Origin: Terriglobia bacterium
GTDB lineage: Bacteria; Acidobacteriota; Terriglobia; Acidiferrales; UBA7541
Length of the DNA stretch: 49,917 bases
Direction of reading: 5' to 3'
NCBI GenBank assembly: GCA_020072805.1
Contig: JAIQGC010000069.1
Coordinates: 1-49,917, forward strand
The first letter of the stretch is position 1. The number at the start of each line of letters is the position of its first letter. The translations under genes and the position numbers were made by a program. A model generated the notes under the pieces. That model made no database searches. It had not been told where the DNA came from and was given only the letters and a program-made list of their open reading frames with translations. Of this stretch, positions 11,953-20,160 are shown piece by piece.

Positions 11953-14016
11953 CTAGGGCTTGGTTTCCGGTTTGGAAGGAGAGGCTGGCGAGAGCTTCAG
12001 CAGCAGCCCCGTGGCGGTCTTGCGCACGTATTCCGATTCGTCTTTTTCCGCCGCCGTCGCGATCACTTCGCGCACTTCGGGAAACTGCGCGTGCATCTTC
12101 GCCAGGTTGGAGAGAATCCCCGCGCGCACCTTGTCGTCGCTTTCCGCCGCAAAAGCCTTGGTTTGCGCATCCACCGACGCCCGGCTGGGCTGCCGGAATC
12201 CCAGAGCAAACGCTGCTTCCCGGCGCACCACCGGCTCGGCATCTGTGGCCAGCGCAGTCAGCAGCAGCGGGTCCACCTCCGGCAACTTGAGCGCGCGCAT
12301 GCCGTCGAGCGCCGCCGCGCGCACGCCGGGCGTGGCGCTGGCCAGGCACTGCTTCAGGAAGGGAAGCGCGCTGGGGGAAGCCGTATTGCCCAGCGCCTGC
12401 AAGACATGCTGGATTTTTTCATCCGAAGCCCCCGGCTCGCTCCCCAGTTGCAGCAGGGAGTTCACCAGTTCTTCCGAGCGTTTGGGCTCCTTCTGCGCCA
12501 GGTTCCGGGCCATGCTGCCCATCGCCAGCAGCGCTCCCCCGGATGCATTGGGATTCTTCGCCGTAGCCGCCACCTCGCGCATGGCCTTTTCCGCCTCTTC
12601 CGTGGGATGCGGCACGGTTCCCAGCGTGGCGATCAGCTCCGGCAGGGCCTTGTCGTCCGACGTTCGCGACCGTATGGCGTGTATCAGCGCGCTCTGCGCT
12701 TCCGGATTCCCCACCGCGCCCAATGCGGCGGAGAGCACGCGATAGGTCGCGCTGGTGACGGGCGCTTCGCCCAGCGCCTTGCCCAATTCCGCGCAATCTT
12801 CCGGATGCAGATATATCAGCGCCTTGAATTTCAGATAGAGGGGCAGTTCGTCCGCCTCCTGCTTCTCGCTTTCCTGGGACTCGGAGGGCAGCGCGGCAAG
12901 CTGCGCCAAAAGATCCTTCAGCGTGGCTTCGCCCAGTTCCGTGCTCTGGATGTTGGCTTCGATTTCGGCGCGCGACCTGGGGCTATAGAGTGCCAGCGCC
13001 GGCGAGGTTTTCCTGATCCTATCCGCAAGCTGGAAAAGAATATCGAGTTCCTCCGCCAGCATGCTCTGGCGCGCTTCGCGCCGCAGGCTCAGCAGGGTTT
13101 CCGCATGAGCAACTTTCTTGCCCTGAATCTCGGTCTCCTGCGATTCCGTCCCTTGCAGCGAAGCCACCTCGCCGTTGACCGCATCGAAATGGACGGAGAA
13201 GTTCATCTTCGGCGTCAACACCTTCTTGGCATTCTCTCTTCCCGGCATCTCCGGTTCGGCGGCTTTTTCCTTTTCCGGCAGATAGCGCAGCTTGCTCTTG
13301 TGCAGTTCGATCCCGCCGCCTGTTTCGCTTCCCGCTTCCTTCTGGATGATGCGGTAGTGCGCCAGATAGAACCCGTTGCGGTCCTCTTCGCGGATCGTCC
13401 AGGACTGTCGGTTGGACGCATGCGCATCCGGAAGGACCACTTGCAGCACGGCGAGGAGGGTCAAAGTGAAATCCTGCGAAAATTTGCTCGCTCCCTCCTG
13501 CATGCGCAGCGCCGCAGGCCGGCCTTGCGGCGTCAGCTCCACCAGGAAGCCCCGTTTTAGCTCGCGCATGACCTCGCCGGCCTGCGCCTCCTGCAATTGG
13601 CCGTTGACGATCAATTGCACCGCCGGGTCTTGAAACACGATGAAAAGTTCCACCTGGCCTCCCGCTACGCGTAGAGTCGTCGCGCGCAGCAATCCCTGGA
13701 GGCTGGCGTTCAGTGCGTAGGCCAGGTTCGAGGAGGGAGGGGCGGATTGCTGTCCCTGGAACAGCACCCGCAAATCCGCATTGGCCCGCGATACGTAGGC
13801 GATCCGGTACGTGACGCTCGCCCCCGGTACGAAGCGGTAGACTGGAACCGGCGGCGCGGATTGGCCGGCCGCTCCCAGCGATACGCTGGCAAGAAAGGCG
13901 GCTGCAGCAAGCACCGCGCGGAGCAGTCGCGCTGCGTTGAACGACGGCCTTTCCCGATTCCTGCTTGCGCGGGCGCGAATTCTCCTCAAAAACTTCCGGC
14001 TTCCGCCTCCCATCAT
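11953..14016 (-). CDS. Secreted vitellogenin-N/LLTP-like protein with HEAT-type helical domain
   Basis: After a signal sequence (RLLRAVLAAAAFLASVSLGAAGQS) comes a beta-rich domain, about residues 55-320. It begins PVYRFVPGASVTYRIAY and includes LVELTPQGRPAAL, DFTLTLLAVLQVVLPD, QSWTIREED and the strand-rich MNFSVHFDAVNGEVASLQG. This order resembles the N-sheet barrel of large lipid transfer proteins (vitellogenin, apoB, MTP). The C-terminal half, about 350-670, is a superhelix of short HEAT-like pairs, as in the lipovitellin helical domain. Known members of that superfamily shuttle lipids; a lipid or hydrophobic cargo role here is inference. The gene is 48 bases downstream of a secreted beta-rich protein. 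The start is uncertain: the ATGs at 14016 and 14013 both sit in the loop of a 15-bp hairpin, and a TTG at 13989 is the next candidate. Confidence 0.8.
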   Translation of the reverse strand: MMGGGSRKFLRRIRARASRNRERPSFNAARLLRAVLAAAAFLASVSLGAAGQSAPPVPVYRFVPGASVTYRIAYVSRANADLRVLFQGQQSAPPSSNLAYALNASLQGLLRATTLRVAGGQVELFIVFQDPAVQLIVNGQLQEAQAGEVMRELKRGFLVELTPQGRPAALRMQEGASKFSQDFTLTLLAVLQVVLPDAHASNRQSWTIREEDRNGFYLAHYRIIQKEAGSETGGGIELHKSKLRYLPEKEKAAEPEMPGRENAKKVLTPKMNFSVHFDAVNGEVASLQGTESQETEIQGKKVAHAETLLSLRREARQSMLAEELDILFQLADRIRKTSPALALYSPRSRAEIEANIQSTELGEATLKDLLAQLAALPSESQESEKQEADELPLYLKFKALIYLHPEDCAELGKALGEAPVTSATYRVLSAALGAVGNPEAQSALIHAIRSRTSDDKALPELIATLGTVPHPTEEAEKAMREVAATAKNPNASGGALLAMGSMARNLAQKEPKRSEELVNSLLQLGSEPGASDEKIQHVLQALGNTASPSALPFLKQCLASATPGVRAAALDGMRALKLPEVDPLLLTALATDAEPVVRREAAFALGFRQPSRASVDAQTKAFAAESDDKVRAGILSNLAKMHAQFPEVREVIATAAEKDESEYVRKTATGLLLKLSPASPSKPETKP

Positions 14017-14032
14017 AGGAGGCGGAAGCCGG
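13996..14032 (-). terminator. 15-bp perfect hairpin with T-run between the two LLTP-pair genes
   Basis: 13996-14010 and 14018-14032 are perfect reverse complements (15 bp, GC-rich), with the seven-base loop TATGATG on the minus strand. The minus strand continues AAGTTTTTGAGG. This has the form of an intrinsic terminator for the upstream gene ending at 14065. The loop also holds the two ATG codons that open the next reading frame, so it may partly terminate, or control initiation, instead of simply ending the message. Confidence 0.65.
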
Positions 14033-14064
14033 TTGTGTCGATTGCGTATTTGCCCGCTGACGCG

Positions 14065-15801
14065 CTACCAGGGCAACTGGGTCGTGTTCTTGACGTCAAA
14101 GAGCACGCTGTTGTACTGCAACCCGTCCCAGGACCAGAGATTGGCGTCCCATTCGCTGTTGCAGATGTCCGGCCAGGGGTCGAGGCATGGGTAGTAGACT
14201 TTGGCGAAAACATACATATTCCCGCCCAGCATGTTCAGGTTGCTGTCCGCATACAGTTCTTCCTGGATGAAGAAATTATGGTTCCAGCCCAGTCCGGCCG
14301 TGCCGTGCAGGGTCATGTCCCAGTTGATCAGCGTGAGATTCACTCCCACCCCGGCTTCGGCCACCACCACGCTCAAGGAAGCCTGCGCGTACACGCTGGA
14401 ATGAACAAACGGCCCTCCGGAGATGGATACGTTGGTGGGAAAGAGAGCGATCGAGTACTGGAAGCCCACGCTGCCTTTCGTTCCGATGGTGGCGTCAATA
14501 TTGAACGGGCCGACGGGTATGGGGATGCTGACGCTGAAATCCACGTCCTTGGAGATGTGGTCGTCAATGCCCCACTGCGCGGTGGCCGTCTTGTTCAGGC
14601 TGAAGATATCCAGGCCCAGAGCGTAGATGCCCAGTCCGGCCGAGACGGTATTCTTGGGACCGTCGCCGCCAATTTCCCCGGTGATCCGCAGCAGTTCGCC
14701 GCCGATGCCGAAGACCGTACCGCCGGCTTTCCCTTCCGCCGTCACCTTGAAGGTGCTCGCGTTATTTTGGAAGTTGTTCACAAAGGCCGGTGCGCAGGCC
14801 TTTCCGGTCAGGCTGATGCTGCCGTTCACATAGGCTTCAAATGTGCTCGGATCCCCCACTTCCCAATTCCAGTTCTGGGAATCGTTGATGGACTTGCACT
14901 GGCCCATCAATACCGGCGCCGTCGCCACCCCCGGCCTCGTTGGAGTGGGCAGCTTCAGGGAAACGGTCGCCGCGATCCTGTCGATTGTTTGCGTATCAAT
15001 CACCATTCCGTCGCGCATGATTCCGCGGACATTGGCCGCCGCGAGCTTCTGGTTGACGTCCTCGAGCGTTACTTCGCGGGCCGCGACCGCAGGCATATTG
15101 GGGTTCGGCGGTTTTACGGCCGCGTTGGGGGCCGGGACGGAGCCGGCCGGCTTCACCGCCGGCTCGATTATGGCCCGGTTGGCGATGGGCGCGTGGTTCA
15201 GCGTCGTGGCTTCGGGTTTCAACTGAACGGCCTGCGGCGTGGACAAATTCCGGTAGCTATTCAGTGCCAGCAGGTTCGGCCGGCGCGCCAGCGCGGAGGG
15301 CCGGGGCGCCAGTTGAATCTGCCGCTGAATCAATCCGTGGTCGAGCGGAATTTCATGCAGCTTGGTCTTTGCGCCGCGCGGAGTGGTGTGCAGCGAATGG
15401 CCATGCTCGCTGAGCCATTTTTCGTAGTTGTTCAGCTCGCTGTAGTATTGCTGCGCCGTGGGCTTCTTGCCGTTGGGCAGGGTGATGATGGCCGTGGGCG
15501 CGATGGGCTTGTCCGTCTTGGGGTCCTTCATTTCGAAAGCCTTGAATGCAATGGCCGCCCGGCTCTGCGTCTGAAACAGGTTGGGGCGGATCACCATCTT
15601 TTCCGGCGCGACCCGGATCAGATTTCCGGCGAGAACTCCTTTGCTGAGTTGCTTTCTTTCCCGGGGTTGCGCGCCAGGCTCTCTGTTCTGCGCCGACGCC
15701 GGGCTTGCGAATATGGCCGCAAGAATCATGGCGGCAACCAGCCCGGCCATACTTCCTGCTCTCGCATGAACCATTCGAGAAGCAAAATACCTTTCTCTCA
15801 T
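14065..15801 (-). CDS. Secreted beta-rich protein, partner of the vitellogenin-N-like protein
   Basis: The 578-residue protein begins with a signal peptide (AGLVAAMILAAIFASPASAQ). An N-terminal linker rich in Pro/Ala/Asn (about 30-250) follows, then a C-terminal half dominated by alternating beta-strand segments: STFEAYVNGSISL, TFKVTAEGKAGGTVFGIGG, VGFQYSIALFPTNVSISG, QASLSVVVAEAGVGVNLTLIN. The end, YVFAKVYYPCLDPWP then LWSWDGLQYNSVLF, contains Cys and aromatic residues and a WDG turn. I do not recognise a named domain. The strand pattern is compatible with a lipid-binding open sheet or a barrel, which is inference. Start ATG at 15801 is chosen because GAGGTG lies seven bases upstream; earlier in-frame ATGs lack this. 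It leads a two-gene leftward unit. Confidence 0.72.
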   Translation of the reverse strand: MRERYFASRMVHARAGSMAGLVAAMILAAIFASPASAQNREPGAQPRERKQLSKGVLAGNLIRVAPEKMVIRPNLFQTQSRAAIAFKAFEMKDPKTDKPIAPTAIITLPNGKKPTAQQYYSELNNYEKWLSEHGHSLHTTPRGAKTKLHEIPLDHGLIQRQIQLAPRPSALARRPNLLALNSYRNLSTPQAVQLKPEATTLNHAPIANRAIIEPAVKPAGSVPAPNAAVKPPNPNMPAVAAREVTLEDVNQKLAAANVRGIMRDGMVIDTQTIDRIAATVSLKLPTPTRPGVATAPVLMGQCKSINDSQNWNWEVGDPSTFEAYVNGSISLTGKACAPAFVNNFQNNASTFKVTAEGKAGGTVFGIGGELLRITGEIGGDGPKNTVSAGLGIYALGLDIFSLNKTATAQWGIDDHISKDVDFSVSIPIPVGPFNIDATIGTKGSVGFQYSIALFPTNVSISGGPFVHSSVYAQASLSVVVAEAGVGVNLTLINWDMTLHGTAGLGWNHNFFIQEELYADSNLNMLGGNMYVFAKVYYPCLDPWPDICNSEWDANLWSWDGLQYNSVLFDVKNTTQLPW

Positions 15802-15901
15802 TGCGGTGCACCTCATCTCGTGTGGGGATAGCCGGTGGGCATGCCGAGTTTTCATGTGTCGTCAGGCATCTCCGGCTTGCTGCCTTGCTTTGATGAGGGC
15901 C

Positions 15902-15930
15902 AGCGTAGCAAGGGCCCGCCGGGGGAACAA
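15902..15930 (-). promoter_or_regulatory. Putative promoter for the LLTP-like pair
   Basis: On the minus strand, TTGTTC (15930-15925) and TACGCT (15907-15902) are separated by 17 bases, about 100 bases before the ATG at 15801. Confidence 0.35.
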
Positions 15931-15974
15931 GGATACGGCTTCTTCGATTTGCTTTGTTGGGTACTCCCAGGGGG

Positions 15975-17240
15975 CTAGGCGGTTTTGCGAGGGTACTTGG
16001 TGGCGATGTAGTTGTCCACCAGGGATTGGAACGCGGCGGCCAGTTCGTCGTAAGTGCCTTCGAGGGTGACGTCTTTCTGGCCATCAATATAGACGGGGCA
16101 GCGCGGGGCTTCGCCGGTGCCGGGGAGGCTGATGCCGATGTTGGCGGCTTTGGATTCGCCGGGGCCGTTGACGATGCAGCCCATCACCGCGAGGGTCATG
16201 GTCTCGACGCCGTCGTACTGCGTTTTCCAGAGGGGCATGCTGTCGCGGATGTAACCCTGAATGCGCTCGGCGAGTTCCTGAAACGTGGTGCTGGTGGTGC
16301 GGCCGCAGCCGGGGCAGGCGGTCACGCTGGGCGAGAAGGAGCGCAGACCCAGCGATTGCAGGAGTTCGCAGGCGGCATAGACTTCTTCGCGGCGGTCGCC
16401 GCCGGGGCGCGGCGTGAGCGAAATGCGAATCGTGTCGCCGATGCCTTCGTGCAGGAGCACGCCGAGCGATGCGGCGGACCAGACGAGTCCTTTGGTGCCC
16501 ATGCCCGCTTCGGTGAGGCCAAGGTGCAGGGGCTGCTCGGTCTTGGCGGAAAGATCGCGATAAACGGTGATGAGGTCGCGGGGGCGCGAGGTCTTGCAGG
16601 AGATGATGATCTGGTCGTGACGCAGGCCGCATTCGAGAGCCAGTTCGGTGGATTCGAGCGCGGAGAGCACCATGCAATCGTTGATGATCTCTTCGGATTC
16701 CTTGCCGAGGTTCTTGTCCGTGTTTTCCTGCATCTTGCGCATGACCAACTCCTGATTGAGCGAGCCGCCGTTGACGCCGATGCGCACGGACTTGTTGTTG
16801 TCGCGGGCGACTTTGCAGATGGTGGCGAACTGCTCGTCGCGGCGCTGACCGGCGCCGACGTTGCCGGGATTGATGCGGTATTTGTCGAGAGCCTTGGCGC
16901 ATTCGGGGTATTTGGTGAGCAGGACGTGGCCGTTGTAATGGAAGTCGCCGATGATGGGCGCGGTGCAGCCGGCGTCGAGCAGGCGCTTTTTGATGATGGG
17001 GACGGCTTCGGCGGCTTCCGGGACGTTGACGGTCCAGCGCACGATTTCCGAGCCGGCTTCGGCCAATTCCATCGTTTGCTTGAATGTGGTTTCGACGTCG
17101 ACTGTGTCCGTGTTGGTCATGGACTGGACGACGATGGGCGCGCCGCCGCCCACCTGGATGTGGCCGACCTTCACGCCATAGGTATTGCGGCGGGGGTGGC
17201 GGGCGCCGGTGGTGTCAAAGCCTTTGATCTGGTTGAGCAT
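15975..17240 (-). CDS. ispG: 4-hydroxy-3-methylbut-2-enyl diphosphate synthase (GcpE)
   Basis: IspG converts 2-C-methyl-D-erythritol 2,4-cyclodiphosphate to HMBPP, the penultimate step of the non-mevalonate isoprenoid pathway, in the cytosol. The 421-residue protein has the N-terminal TIM-barrel motifs ([33 protein letters not shown]). The C-terminal [4Fe-4S] ligands are C309 and C312 in TACPGCGRT and C355 in [10 protein letters not shown], with the conserved glutamate E362. Length fits the two-domain bacterial form. The start ATG at 17240 is standard for the family ([18 protein letters not shown]). A weak TAGAAT lies a few bases upstream, so the leader may be very short. It is transcribed divergently from nothing nearby; the next gene upstream also runs leftward. 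Confidence 0.97.
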   Translation of the reverse strand: MLNQIKGFDTTGARHPRRNTYGVKVGHIQVGGGAPIVVQSMTNTDTVDVETTFKQTMELAEAGSEIVRWTVNVPEAAEAVPIIKKRLLDAGCTAPIIGDFHYNGHVLLTKYPECAKALDKYRINPGNVGAGQRRDEQFATICKVARDNNKSVRIGVNGGSLNQELVMRKMQENTDKNLGKESEEIINDCMVLSALESTELALECGLRHDQIIISCKTSRPRDLITVYRDLSAKTEQPLHLGLTEAGMGTKGLVWSAASLGVLLHEGIGDTIRISLTPRPGGDRREEVYAACELLQSLGLRSFSPSVTACPGCGRTTSTTFQELAERIQGYIRDSMPLWKTQYDGVETMTLAVMGCIVNGPGESKAANIGISLPGTGEAPRCPVYIDGQKDVTLEGTYDELAAAFQSLVDNYIATKYPRKTA

Positions 17241-17327
17241 GCCTATTCAATTCTAGCGTGAATCGGAGAAACTGCGAAATCGCGTGCGCTTTGGGTAGCT
17301 GGCTAAAGGAGTGTTGTTGATGAAATC

Positions 17328-17822
17328 TTATTCTAGGCTTCCGAAACTGCCGGTAACAGTCTGCTTTACCATCGCTGTTTTAATTATTGGAGCTTTCGGC
17401 ATGGTTGATTTGGGCGGCGCTTGGCTCGCCGCCAGAGCTTGGACAAGCTGCATAAAGATAACTGTATTCCGCGCTGCGCCAGTTAGCTCAAAACGAACTG
17501 GACCAGAGAACTTGAAATCCGTAAATTGGAAATTGCCTCCGCCGTATCTCAGTACTGCACCGTTGAATACACAGCGAACGCATTCGCTCCCATCGACGCC
17601 AAAAGCGCCGCCAGGAATCGCTAAGCCGAAATCTGTGAAGTGGGAAGATATGGGTGGAACTGTTGGGACACCACTACCTCCGATTATGAGTGGTGCTTGT
17701 GTTGGTGGTGCTTGCGACGGGGGTGCTTGTGCCAGAATAAATGCTTGGCTCCCCGAAAACAAAAAGAACGAAGTCAGCACGCCTAACGCAAACGACGCGA
17801 ATGCAATCGTGACTTTGGACAT
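17328..17822 (-). CDS. Secreted or membrane-anchored hypothetical protein, lower GC
   Basis: The 164-residue protein has an N-terminal hydrophobic segment (FASFALGVLTSFFLF) followed by a Pro/Gln/Ala repeat (APPSQAPPTQAP). A small strand-rich domain follows: ECVRCVFNGAVLRYGGGNFQF then FKFSGPVRFELTGAARNTVIF. The two nearby cysteines could pair. The 'FELTGAARNT' strand-turn resembles small hypothetical proteins seen in other soil bacteria, but I know no function. The GGAGGTGCT ribosome site directly before ATG 17822 is the best in this part of the window. Base composition is clearly less GC-rich than the neighbours, which suggests recent acquisition. An overlapping plus-strand frame (17311-17949) lacks a good ribosome site and was rejected. 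Confidence 0.68.
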   Translation of the reverse strand: MSKVTIAFASFALGVLTSFFLFSGSQAFILAQAPPSQAPPTQAPLIIGGSGVPTVPPISSHFTDFGLAIPGGAFGVDGSECVRCVFNGAVLRYGGGNFQFTDFKFSGPVRFELTGAARNTVIFMQLVQALAASQAPPKSTMPKAPIIKTAMVKQTVTGSFGSLE

Positions 17823-17963
17823 AGCACCTCCGGAAATCTCAGGGGGAAATTATACAGTATGGTTATACCACTACGGTAACCTATCGGACAGACCTAAAAT
17901 TTTAGCAACTCCTCTACTTTTTGCGGGCTTCCGTTTTCCGCGGAGATAGCTTGTCCTGGATGC

Positions 17964-17976
17964 GGGGGGGGGGGGG
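17964..17976. repeat. 13-base poly-G tract
   Basis: Thirteen consecutive Gs lie in the 211-base spacer between the HD-domain gene and the lower-GC hypothetical. It is the longest homopolymer in the window. It is outside both coding regions, upstream of neither start by less than 140 bases, so phase variation of translation is unlikely. Confidence 0.9.
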
Positions 17977-18033
17977 CAACACAGCGATAGCCCACTACCG
18001 CGCTTCCTAATGATTACCTCCGGGGCCGGACCC

Positions 18034-18618
18034 TCAGACGATTGAGCCGCGCAAGCCGAGGGCGTCGGCGTGTTCGCGCATGGCGGCGATGCAGAAGGAG
18101 ATGTGGTCGTCGAGGGGGATGGCGAGTTCGGCGGCGCCCTTCTGGATGTCGTCGCGGCTGACGTTGCGGGCGAAGGCTTTGTCCTTCATGCGTTTTTTGA
18201 CGGAGGAGGTTTCGAGGTCGAGGATGCTTTTGGAGGGGCGGACGTAGGAGCAGGCGGTGAGGAAGCCGGCGAGTTCGTCGCAGGCGAAGAGGGTGTGATC
18301 GAGGAGAGATTGTCTTGTCACACCGGTGTAATCGGCGTGGGAGAGGATGGCTTGGGCCATTTCCTCGGGGCAGCCGCGGGCGCGGAGGATTTTGACTCCT
18401 TCGGCGGGGTGCTCCTGGCCGGGGGAGTGGGCGTCGTTGGGCCATTTTTCGTAGTCGAAGTCGTGCAGGAGGGCGGTCACGCCCCAAAGTTCTTCATCGG
18501 CGCCGTTTTTGCGGGCGTAGGCGCGGACGCAGGCTTCGACGGCGAGGGCGTGCTTGCGCAGGCTTTCCGATTGGGTGTACTCGCACAGCAGAGTCCAGGC
18601 TTCTTCTCGTGTGAGCAT
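18034..18618 (-). CDS. HD-domain protein (putative phosphohydrolase)
   Basis: The 194-residue protein carries the HD superfamily metal-site pattern: H23 in RKHALAVE, the HD pair H52-D53 in TALLHDFDYE, H94 in ILSHADY, and a later aspartate D114 in FACDELAG. Members hydrolyse phosphate esters or anhydrides, often of nucleotides; substrates cannot be read from this sequence. The form with 'LLHDFDYEKWP...HPAEGVKIL' and 'ACDELAGFL' is a recognisable stand-alone HD family found in many bacteria, sometimes labelled hydrolase. Start ATG at 18618 (MLTREEAW) with GGAGAAA about ten bases upstream. No partner gene is adjacent. Confidence 0.85.
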   Translation of the reverse strand: MLTREEAWTLLCEYTQSESLRKHALAVEACVRAYARKNGADEELWGVTALLHDFDYEKWPNDAHSPGQEHPAEGVKILRARGCPEEMAQAILSHADYTGVTRQSLLDHTLFACDELAGFLTACSYVRPSKSILDLETSSVKKRMKDKAFARNVSRDDIQKGAAELAIPLDDHISFCIAAMREHADALGLRGSIV

Positions 18619-19108
18619 TGGGGAAGTTTCTCCGGAAGATAGTCTAGCTGAAATGGGAAGTTGGCGGCGGAAAAGTGGAAGGTGACGGATGACGTGACTG
18701 GTGACTGGTGCAAACAGCAGGACGCATGGCGATTGCAGGGCTGTGAGGAAGTAAAGCAGGTTGCTGAAAGAGGTCTCGCGCTGTCATCTCCGGCAAGGCA
18801 AAGGGGTCTGCTGGTTGGTGAAAAACCAAGAGAAAAGCAGATTCCTCGTCGCCTGCGGCTCCTCGGAATGACAGAAATGGAATTTTTCAGCAACCTGAAT
18901 AGGGCAGTGACGGCAAGGGGACGCGGAAAGCGGGATCGGGGATTGAAGAAGTTCGGGAGGAAGGATTGTGGTGAGAACTTTGGCAGCCCCAAGGGCTGGT
19001 GGAAAAACGGGGAGGGGAAGCGAAGGGCTGTACGGGAGTACAGCGAAGAGGCGGCGTAAAAAAATGGCGGAAGAAAATGCGGCGTAAAAAAAATCTGAAA
19101 AAAGTCTT
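18619..19108. other. Gene-free spacer with degenerate repeat text
   Basis: About 490 bases with no convincing gene. It contains tandem-like GTGACTGGTGACTGG text near 18692 and a short palindromic piece ATTCC...GGAAT at 18841-18869 followed by GACAGAAATGG. It also has A-rich runs (AAAAAAATGGCGG, AAAAAAAATCTG) near the 3' end. The open frames here are composition artefacts. The 'CGGAATGACA' text recurs at 20104-20112, which suggests dispersed intergenic repeats. Confidence 0.5.
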
Positions 19109-19138
19109 GACACTTCATGGGGGTTCGCGCGATAGTTC
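19109..19138 (+). promoter_or_regulatory. Promoter for the zinc-ribbon XRE regulator
   Basis: A perfect -35 TTGACA, preceded by an A-rich run (AAAAAAAATCTGAAAAAAGTC), is followed 18 bases later by GATAGT. This rules out the upstream ATG at 19117, which would lie inside the promoter, and supports the GTG start at 19228. Confidence 0.6.
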
Positions 19139-19227
19139 GCTTGCGCCAGTTTCAGTCTTCCCCCGGACCACAAGTCCGTCCCGACGTCCCCCTATCCGCA
19201 CGCCGGAAAAGTCAGCGAGGAGCACTG

Positions 19228-19959
19228 GTGTCGGCACAAAACGAAACGATAAACACACTCGAACTGGATCGCGAAGTCATACGCTGTAAGACCTGCGGCC
19301 TTGTGCAGTACCGCACGCGCACCGGGAATTGCCGGCGCTGCGTGCGGGCTCTGCCCCAACGCCTCGAGTTCATGATTCCCACACCGCCACCGGTGGAGGA
19401 AACGAACGCCGAGGAAACTTCGGAAAAGTGGGCGAACCAGGAGACGGTCGAGAACATTGGCCAGCGTATCCGGCAGTTGCGCGAATCGCGCGGGATGACG
19501 CAGAGCCAGTTGCAGTCTCGTTCGAAGGTTTCCCGCTCGTATCTCTCGCGGATCGAGAGCGGGCAAATGACGCCCTCGCTCGGCACGCTGGAGAAGATTT
19601 CGGAAGCGCTGGGAGTGGGACTGAACCGCTTCTTCGTGCCGGAATCGGACGGGGAGGCGCTGCTGGAGGATCCCTTCATCCAGGGGCTGCGGCCGTTCCT
19701 GCGGCAACTGGACTGGGAACAGTGGCAATCGATCCTCAAGCGCCTGCAGGCGATCAGCGACCATGTTTCCACGGGGCCGATTAATTTGCGCCCTATCGGG
19801 AACCCGGCGCGGCTGGCGTCCGCCGGGCAAAACGAGGCGCACGGGAACGGACTTAGACCCGTCACCAATGCAATCGCGGCACGGATGCAGGATTCGGCGC
19901 AGGGGGGATACTTGCGCCGTCCAACTGCGCCGGTATTTCAGCGGCCGTTCGGGCGTTAG
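19228..19959 (+). CDS. Zinc-ribbon plus XRE-family HTH transcriptional regulator
   Basis: The 243-residue protein has an N-terminal zinc ribbon (C20, C23, C35, C38 in RCKTCG and NCRRCVR). A Pro/Glu linker follows, then a canonical XRE/lambda-repressor helix-turn-helix (about 77-137): GQRIRQLRESRGMTQSQLQ, then SRSYLSRIESGQMTPS and LEKISEALGV. The C-terminus continues with an aromatic/acidic helix (LRPFLRQLDWEQWQSILKRL) and a disordered Ala/Gly/Arg tail. No cupin or peptidase domain is present, so the effector is unknown; the extra zinc ribbon could bind metal or a partner. The GTG start has AGGAG five bases upstream. A strong promoter and terminator bracket the gene, so it is monocistronic. 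Confidence 0.85.
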   Translation: MSAQNETINTLELDREVIRCKTCGLVQYRTRTGNCRRCVRALPQRLEFMIPTPPPVEETNAEETSEKWANQETVENIGQRIRQLRESRGMTQSQLQSRSKVSRSYLSRIESGQMTPSLGTLEKISEALGVGLNRFFVPESDGEALLEDPFIQGLRPFLRQLDWEQWQSILKRLQAISDHVSTGPINLRPIGNPARLASAGQNEAHGNGLRPVTNAIAARMQDSAQGGYLRRPTAPVFQRPFGR

Positions 19960-19993
19960 AAGTTTTTCGCAAGTAGGGGAAAATGGGTTTTCG

Positions 19994-20035
19994 GCGGTGC
20001 GAGTGCCTTCCACGGGCGCTCGCACCGCTTTTTTT
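19994..20035 (+). terminator. Rho-independent terminator after the XRE regulator
   Basis: GCGGTGCGAG (19994-20003) pairs perfectly with CTCGCACCGC (20019-20028), followed by TTTTTTT. It lies 34 bases after the stop codon. Confidence 0.92.
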
Positions 20036-20160
20036 GTTATGAAAACAGAAGATCGAAGAGAGGTTCCTCCACTTCGGGGCGGCAAGAACGGCCGCCCCTC
20101 CGGTCGGAATGACAAACTTATTCTTGGGGATGGCCGGGGAAAGGATTTCCGGCGGTGGAG

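Noticed and set aside
11938-13560. A 540-codon plus-strand frame over the LLTP-like gene
   Set aside because: Arg/Gln-rich shadow of the HEAT-like region.
13747-15831. A 694-codon plus-strand frame
   Set aside because: Antisense to the secreted beta-rich protein, which has a signal peptide, ribosome site and strand pattern; the plus-strand text is not protein-like.
15954-17261. A 435-codon plus-strand frame over ispG
   Set aside because: Shadow of a certain gene with intact iron-sulfur ligands.
17311-17949. A 212-codon plus-strand frame
   Set aside because: No export signal, no clear ribosome site; the minus-strand frame has GGAGGTG before its ATG and a better protein pattern.
17964-17976. 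Poly-G as a phase-variation switch
   Set aside because: It is not inside a reading frame and not positioned between promoter elements of a nearby gene that I can see.
18661-19059. A 132-codon plus-strand frame in the large spacer
   Set aside because: Lys/Arg/Gly-rich text over repeat-like DNA, no ribosome site and no homologue-like pattern.
19117-19227. Upstream extension of the XRE regulator to the ATG at 19117
   Set aside because: This ATG lies inside the TTGACA/GATAGT promoter; the GTG at 19228 has a good ribosome site.
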